From the NCBI GenBank assembly GCA_015075185.1, contig JABTUW010000001.1:62001-126000 (forward strand): a stretch of DNA of 64,000 bases. The letters run 5' to 3'. A model generated the notes under the pieces. It saw only the letters and a program-made list of their open reading frames with translations. It was not told the DNA's origin and did not search any database. Positions 59,594 to 64,000 of the stretch are shown piece by piece. This stretch comes from Anaerolineales bacterium. Lineage in GTDB: Bacteria > Chloroflexota > Anaerolineae > 4572-78 > J111. Position 1 is the stretch's first letter. The number at the start of each line of letters is the position of its first letter. The translations under genes and the position numbers were made by a program.

Positions 59594-61563
59594 GGGTCGG
59601 CCTCGCTCACTGCTACCGCTTCACCGGCAGGGTACAGGCGGTAGACCAGTAAAGGATCAGATTTGCCTTTAAGGATTTTAGCGCCTAAAGACTCTAAATG
59701 ATGCTGGCTGTTTCTCTTTCTCAGGGCCAGCCTCGTCTGCTGGCTGACAATAGCGCCGCTTTCACCCAACTGCCGGGTGAGATCTTCTATGCGCTGGGTG
59801 GTATTAACCGTATCGCCAATAATAGTGTAATGGAGACGGTCCGTACTGCCCAGCCCGCCCGCTGTGACCGGGCCGGTATTAATTCCAATTCCGGTGATGA
59901 AGGGGGGTTCACCGCGCGCGATCCGGCGGGCATTCAGCCGCCGGACAGCCTTGAGCATGTCCCGCGCTGCCTGGCAGGCCTGGTCTGCACTTTCCTGGGG
60001 CGGCAAGGGCCGGGGCAAAATCCCAAAAAAGGCCAGCAGCGCATCGCCTTGAAAACCATTGACCACCCCCCCGTGAGCCGTAATAATCGGTACCAATTCG
60101 CTGAAATATTCGTTGAGCCAGTTCAGGACGGTGGTGGGATCTTCTTTTTCAGACAGCAGCGTAAAATCACGAATATCACTGATTAATACGGTAGCCAGGG
60201 TTCCCTGGCCTTTAAGCTGCAGCGTTCCCGCCGCAAAGGCCTGGCGCAGCTCTTCCCGAATCTCTGGGGAAACCGTCCGCCCTAAAATATCCCGGTATAG
60301 CGAGCCTTCGCGCAGGCCGGAGATCATCTGGTTAAAGGCATGGGATAAAACGGCGACTTCATCATTGCCCGCCGACTCCACATGAACATCCAGATTGCCC
60401 TGAGCGACTTCGGTGGAAGCCTGAACCATGCGCAGCAGCGGATGGGTAATCCGGTTAGCCAGGTACATCCCCACTCCAATCGTCAAGAGGAAGGTCAGCG
60501 TGACCAGGATAAAAATTTGCAGGCGGGTAAATTGGCTGGCATGCACCAGTGAGGTTTGGGCCAGGGCAATGCCCATCACCCCCAGGCTCTGCCCGGCCCG
60601 TACCTGCCACGGTCCAACCATTTCAGTATAATTGATACTCCCGGCCGCCAGGCGACGCAGCCCACTGGCCTCATTCGGCTCGACCAGGAGCTCCTTGACC
60701 TGGGCTTCCGCCAAGGCAGCGAGGTCCTCTTTGAAGGAGGGCAGGGTGGAGGCAACGGGCTGACCCTTAAAATCGTACAGCGTTACATGCCCCATAGTCT
60801 CTTGCTTGATCTGCTGCACCAGGGTCGGCAGCGATTTGCCGACCAGCAGCACGCCCACCAAATCTCCCTGCTCATTTACAATCGGGCCGGCGACATACAG
60901 GTACACTTGCCCCGCCACCCGGACAAGGCCGGTAAACTTATCACCTGCCTCGTCAACTCGCCGCTGCAAAACCTGCTGGACAAAAGGTAAGCCGGCAAAT
61001 GAGGCATCTCCCTGAGACACCCTATAATCCTCGAACTGCCCACCGGGGGGATGGCGTAGGGAAAGGACAGCCGTACCCTCAGCATTGAGAATTTCGATAG
61101 CTTCTTCCTGGTAGTTGACCGCCACCGGCAGCGTTAAACGATGGAGTTGCTCGGCGTCACCCCCGGCAATGGCCTCGGCCAGGCTCTGCATATGAGCCAG
61201 GAGCCGCCATGTTTCCAGCAGGCGGTTTTCCTCCTGGACCATCTGATCTGTGGCCAGTTGCCCGGCCTCGATGAGCTGATTGGTAAAGCGTTCCTCAATC
61301 GAATCCAACACGACCCGGCTGACAATGTACGCTCCGGCCATAGCCACCAGGAGGGCCAGCACAAAGTAAGGCAGGGTAATTTTAATCCGAACCGGAACCT
61401 TAACAGTAGGAGGAGTAACCGGGGAGGTTACGAGAGGAAAGTCTGCCTCCTGGGGCAGATGATGGGTTTTACCATTCCGGGCAAAAGGGGGGTGGGCCAG
61501 CAGTTGCGCGGTATGAGTTGAAAATTGTGGGTTGAAATGAGTCTCGGGCCGTTGTAGAGCCAT
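59590..61563 (-). CDS. Membrane adenylate/guanylate cyclase with extracellular sensor
   Basis: 657 residues from ATG 61563, chosen for GGAGGT eight bases upstream. A helix at about 60-80 (LPYFVLALLVAMAGAYIV) leads to a Cache-like periplasmic domain (~85-345, with YQEEAIEILNAEGTAVLSLR and VNEQGDLVGVLLVGKSL), a second helix (~350-372, IFILVTLTFLLTIGVGMYLA), a HAMP domain, and a class III cyclase catalytic domain (~455-640). Metal-binding Asp are in ISDIRDF and QGDALLAFF; DTVNTTQRIEDLTRQL is the conserved C-terminal part. It makes cyclic AMP or GMP in response to an external signal; which one cannot be told. Coupled to the secreted protein. Confidence 0.92.
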   Translation of the reverse strand: MALQRPETHFNPQFSTHTAQLLAHPPFARNGKTHHLPQEADFPLVTSPVTPPTVKVPVRIKITLPYFVLALLVAMAGAYIVSRVVLDSIEERFTNQLIEAGQLATDQMVQEENRLLETWRLLAHMQSLAEAIAGGDAEQLHRLTLPVAVNYQEEAIEILNAEGTAVLSLRHPPGGQFEDYRVSQGDASFAGLPFVQQVLQRRVDEAGDKFTGLVRVAGQVYLYVAGPIVNEQGDLVGVLLVGKSLPTLVQQIKQETMGHVTLYDFKGQPVASTLPSFKEDLAALAEAQVKELLVEPNEASGLRRLAAGSINYTEMVGPWQVRAGQSLGVMGIALAQTSLVHASQFTRLQIFILVTLTFLLTIGVGMYLANRITHPLLRMVQASTEVAQGNLDVHVESAGNDEVAVLSHAFNQMISGLREGSLYRDILGRTVSPEIREELRQAFAAGTLQLKGQGTLATVLISDIRDFTLLSEKEDPTTVLNWLNEYFSELVPIITAHGGVVNGFQGDALLAFFGILPRPLPPQESADQACQAARDMLKAVRRLNARRIARGEPPFITGIGINTGPVTAGGLGSTDRLHYTIIGDTVNTTQRIEDLTRQLGESGAIVSQQTRLALRKRNSQHHLESLGAKILKGKSDPLLVYRLYPAGEAVAVSEADP

Positions 61564-61681
61564 AGTCCGCCACCTCCGTACCCGCACCCGCTATGGCTCG
61601 ATCTCAAGCGTTTGCTCTCCTGGGGAGGTTGCCGGCTTCTTCACGGCCCGTCCCTCGTGGAAAATGAGGGACTTCTCCTAA
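61564..61681 (-). other. Structured leader of the cyclase gene (candidate RNA element)
   Basis: From the predicted start at about 61681 to the ATG the leader is about 118 bases. It shows a perfect stem GTCCCTC / GAGGGAC (9-base loop, 61651-61673), a second stem GGGCCGTGAAGAAGCC, a box GCCGGCAACC, and a hairpin CCTCCCCAGGAG. The GGCAACC box recalls SAM-type riboswitches, but the rest does not match well and I cannot name a class. It may be only an mRNA stem set. Confidence 0.3.
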
Positions 61682-61687
61682 TCTCGT

Positions 61688-61716
61688 TTAATAATGAGCA
61701 GACAGGTTGATCTCAA
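61688..61716 (-). promoter_or_regulatory. Promoter of the cyclase/secreted-protein operon
   Basis: Minus-strand TTGAGA (61716-61711) and TATTAA (61693-61688) are 17 bases apart, leaving a leader of about 118 bases. Confidence 0.5.
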
Positions 61717-61836
61717 ACCGAACCGGAACAGGTAATTCAAGTTGAATTCCAAAGGAAGAGAGTATCTAGAGTTGGGCTAATCATACCGTTTCTGTCCGGT
61801 GCTGTCTACACTAAGATGGGTGATTTTTTAAACGAA

Positions 61837-61862
61837 AAAAGAGCTAGTAAAATAGCTCTTTT
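61837..61862 (-). terminator. Terminator after the rhamnosidase gene
   Basis: Minus-strand AAAAGAGCTA and TAGCTCTTTT around a 6-base loop, with a T run and CGTTTAAAAAATC after. It lies 232 bases past the stop at 62094, with a family B repeat between. In the 61564-62093 gap, apart from the leader, promoter, this terminator and the repeat, I see no gene. Confidence 0.6.
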
Positions 61863-61900
61863 GGATAGATTTGAGATACACATGAAAAATTAGGGTTCTT

Positions 61901-62003
61901 ATGTCATTCCGAGTGGAGCGTAGAGGAACGAGGAATCCCTCGTATCTATGCTAAAAAGTGACACCACAGCGATTTCTCGCTCCTTCGTCGCTCGAAATGA
62001 CAT
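61901..62003. repeat. Dispersed palindromic element, family B copy 4
   Basis: ATGTCATTCCGAGTGGAGCG to CTCGAAATGACAT, nearly the reverse complement of copy 3 (32604-32706). Confidence 0.7.
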
Positions 62004-62093
62004 GGCACTCCGACCGCGCCGAACTGGTAAGGCCCTAGCAGAAAAAGGGGCGAGGGTTCTACAGCAAGAGGCTCTTCATTCAACAGGCAGGGT

Positions 62094-64000
62094 TCAACCA
62101 CCGGTCAAAGCTACAACAAAGTGATACTCGCCGGCCCTGATCTCGTGAACTGAACCACCGACAGCTTGTCCATTCATCAGAATCTTACACTCTGTCTGTA
62201 CCGGCAGATACACCGTCGCGGTCGTATTAGGAGGTATGACAACTGTCCAATCGAACGTGTCTTTTTCGATTGTCCACCGTGAAATCAGTTCACCATAAAG
62301 CGTCTTGAGGCTGCCACAGGCGTAGGTTAAGCCACCGCCGGGTTGGGGACGCAGGATAATACGTTTGTAGCCCGGCTGGGCCGGGTCAATTTCAATGCCC
62401 GCCACGGTATTGTAGAGCCAGGCCCCAATGGAGCCGTAGGCATAGTGATTGAACGAGTTCATATTAGGGTCTTGAAACCCATTTTCCTCAGTCCAGCCGT
62501 CCCAGCGTTCCCAGATGGTGGTCGCTCCTTGGGTGACTGGATAGAGCCACGATGGCCAGGTTTTCTGATTAAGCAGAGCATAGGCAATATCGAGTCTTCC
62601 GTTGTCGCTGAGCACATGAGGCAGATAAGGCGCGCCGACAAAGCCGGTGGACAGATGCATGCCACGGCGTTCGATGTCGGCAACCAGTTCAGCGGCGGCG
62701 AGCGGCTGCAGTTCCTCCGGCAGCAGGTCGAAGTGCAGGGCCAGGACATAGGCCGTTTGGGTCGGAGTGAAGAGATCGGTGTTGAAAACTTCCGAAGTGA
62801 CCGGCCCGTAATCAACCGCTTTTAAGTTACCGCGCGAAATTGCATCCGCCCGGTCCATCCTCTGCCGGACTTCTGAGGGCGGTGCGCTGGCGATAGGTAC
62901 CTGGCTACCTTTCAAATAGCGGGCGGCAAAGGCTCTTTTTACCTCAGCAAAAAGCGACTGATATCTGGTAGCATCCTCTGGCTTCCCCAGTACAGCGGCG
63001 ATCTGGGCCATCAGGTTGGCGTCGTAAGCCAGAAAGGCCGTGCCGATCAGGTCACGCGGCGTATTGGCGTTGATCGAGAGCCAGTCGCCAAAGCCGGGCC
63101 AGCCCTCGTATTCGGGCGCACAGCGAATGTAGCCAGGGCTGGCTTCGATGATAAACTGCATGAACTTGCTCATCACCCCATAGTTGTTTTCGAGGATGCG
63201 CCGGTCGCCATAACAAAGGTAGATGGTCCAGGGGCAGATAATCACGGCGTCGGACCAGGCCGGGCCACCATCACTCATAAATGAGGACTCTACGCTGGGC
63301 ACGACGGGCGGGATGCTCCCCTCTTCGTTTTGGGCGTCGGCCACATCCTGCGTCCAGCGGGTCATAAAACCGGCCACATCAAAGTTAAAGGCGGCAGTCC
63401 GGGCAAAGACCTGGATGTCGCCTGTCCAGCCCAACCGCTCGTCGCGCTGGGGGCAGTCCGTGGGGATGTCAACAAAGTTGCCCTTTTGCCCCCAGACGAT
63501 GTTACTCTGCAACTGGTTAAGGAGCGGCTCTGAGCACTCGAAGTGGCCGGTCGGGGTCATCTCGGAATGAAGCACAATACCGGTGATCGTGTCGCAGGTC
63601 ACCGGGCCGGGGTAGCCCACCAGTTCGACATAGCGGAAGCCGTGGAAGGTAAATTTCGGCTCCCAGGTTTCTTCGGCCTCCCCTTTAAAGGTGTAATAGT
63701 CGGTGGCCCGCGCTGTGCGGAGATTGGCAGTGTAGAGGGTTCCATCAGGGTTGAGGACTTCGGCAAAACGAAGCGTCACGGTTGTGCCGGCCGGGGCGCT
63801 GCCTCTGAAACGGACGCGGCCCACCATATTCTGTCCCAGATCGAAGATGAATCGTTTTGTCTGCACATCGCTCTTATCCACCGGATTGCTGATTGGCTTC
63901 AATTCATTCATGCGGCGCATCGTTGGCCCATTAGTGGCGACTAAGGCCATGCCCGGATCAGCAAAAAGCTCCACCCCAAGCCAGCCCTTGTCATCGAATC
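62094..64000 (-). CDS. GH78 alpha-L-rhamnosidase, C-terminal part
   Basis: 635 residues are visible and the frame runs off the window edge (FDDKGWLGVELF is read in frame from the last bases), so the N-terminus lies beyond it. Bacterial alpha-L-rhamnosidases cleave terminal rhamnose from plant glycosides and polysaccharides. Signatures: RFIFDLGQNMVGRVRFRG, YTANLRTARATDYYTFKG, QRDERLGWTGDIQVFARTAAFNFD and DGGPAWSDAVIICPWTIYL in the (alpha/alpha)6 catalytic domain (~165-540), with acidic residues in DERLGWTGD as likely catalytic groups; the end is a beta-sandwich (GPGGLTYACGSLKTLYGEL-like). No signal peptide can be seen as the start is missing. Confidence 0.9.
   Translation of the reverse strand, partial: FDDKGWLGVELFADPGMALVATNGPTMRRMNELKPISNPVDKSDVQTKRFIFDLGQNMVGRVRFRGSAPAGTTVTLRFAEVLNPDGTLYTANLRTARATDYYTFKGEAEETWEPKFTFHGFRYVELVGYPGPVTCDTITGIVLHSEMTPTGHFECSEPLLNQLQSNIVWGQKGNFVDIPTDCPQRDERLGWTGDIQVFARTAAFNFDVAGFMTRWTQDVADAQNEEGSIPPVVPSVESSFMSDGGPAWSDAVIICPWTIYLCYGDRRILENNYGVMSKFMQFIIEASPGYIRCAPEYEGWPGFGDWLSINANTPRDLIGTAFLAYDANLMAQIAAVLGKPEDATRYQSLFAEVKRAFAARYLKGSQVPIASAPPSEVRQRMDRADAISRGNLKAVDYGPVTSEVFNTDLFTPTQTAYVLALHFDLLPEELQPLAAAELVADIERRGMHLSTGFVGAPYLPHVLSDNGRLDIAYALLNQKTWPSWLYPVTQGATTIWERWDGWTEENGFQDPNMNSFNHYAYGSIGAWLYNTVAGIEIDPAQPGYKRIILRPQPGGGLTYACGSLKTLYGELISRWTIEKDTFDWTVVIPPNTTATVYLPVQTECKILMNGQAVGGSVHEIRAGEYHFVVALTGG

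Noticed and set aside
61837..62003. A short gene between the cyclase and rhamnosidase
   Set aside because: Only a terminator and a family B palindrome are there; no ORF with a start site.

Overview
The window is bacterial chromosomal DNA of moderately high GC, dense in genes. It most resembles a Chloroflexota (Anaerolineae-like) genome: very large multi-GAF/PAS histidine kinases, three MttB-superfamily methyltransferases without pyrrolysine, Pro/Thr-rich secreted proteins, and many dispersed palindromic repeats. This assignment is inferred from gene content and no phylogenetic marker is present. No rRNA, tRNA or CRISPR array was seen. Nearly all genes between 13 and 43 kb and between 48 and 64 kb lie on the minus strand.

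Layout. 0-6 kb: the start of a membrane protein, a 51-residue orphan with its own promoter and terminator, a protein of unknown function, a metallo-beta-lactamase/STAS fusion, argJ, and a TrpB2-type tryptophan synthase beta chain. 6-10 kb: a response regulator and a 1,073-residue histidine kinase. 10-18 kb: a first MttB homologue, an Rrf2 regulator with a small monooxygenase, and a signalling block with a PAS kinase, a Ras-like GTPase, two response regulators and a hybrid kinase. 18-43 kb: a catabolic island. It holds a sarcosine oxidase operon (soxB-soxD-soxA-nudix-soxG, soxB frameshifted), an ornithine-cyclodeaminase relative, an unknown protein, a second FAD oxidase divergent from a YheO/DauR-type regulator, two more MttB homologues, a SprT-like protease, MmgE/PrpD, an IclR regulator, an MFS transporter, an enolase-superfamily enzyme, a ferritin-like protein, a RAYT transposase with its repeats, and an aldehyde:ferredoxin oxidoreductase. 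43-48 kb: a second signalling operon. 48-64 kb: an anchored protein, a glutamine-amidotransferase/ATP-grasp pair with a small Cys protein, a Ser/Thr kinase, two ABC exporter half-transporters, a secreted low-complexity protein behind an adenylate cyclase, and the C-terminal part of a GH78 alpha-L-rhamnosidase.

How the genes may work together (inference): MttB-type enzymes would remove a methyl group from a quaternary amine, sarcosine oxidase and the FAD oxidase would oxidise the remaining N-methyl or amine groups with tetrahydrofolate as one-carbon acceptor, and the cyclodeaminase, enolase-superfamily and PrpD enzymes would process the carbon skeleton. A betaine of proline or hydroxyproline type is one candidate substrate. 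The IclR regulator is tied to the sox operon by a shared palindrome placed the same distance before both start codons. Two families of palindromic elements and one RAYT-linked family are scattered through the intergenic gaps, and one of them sits between the two ABC half-transporter genes.
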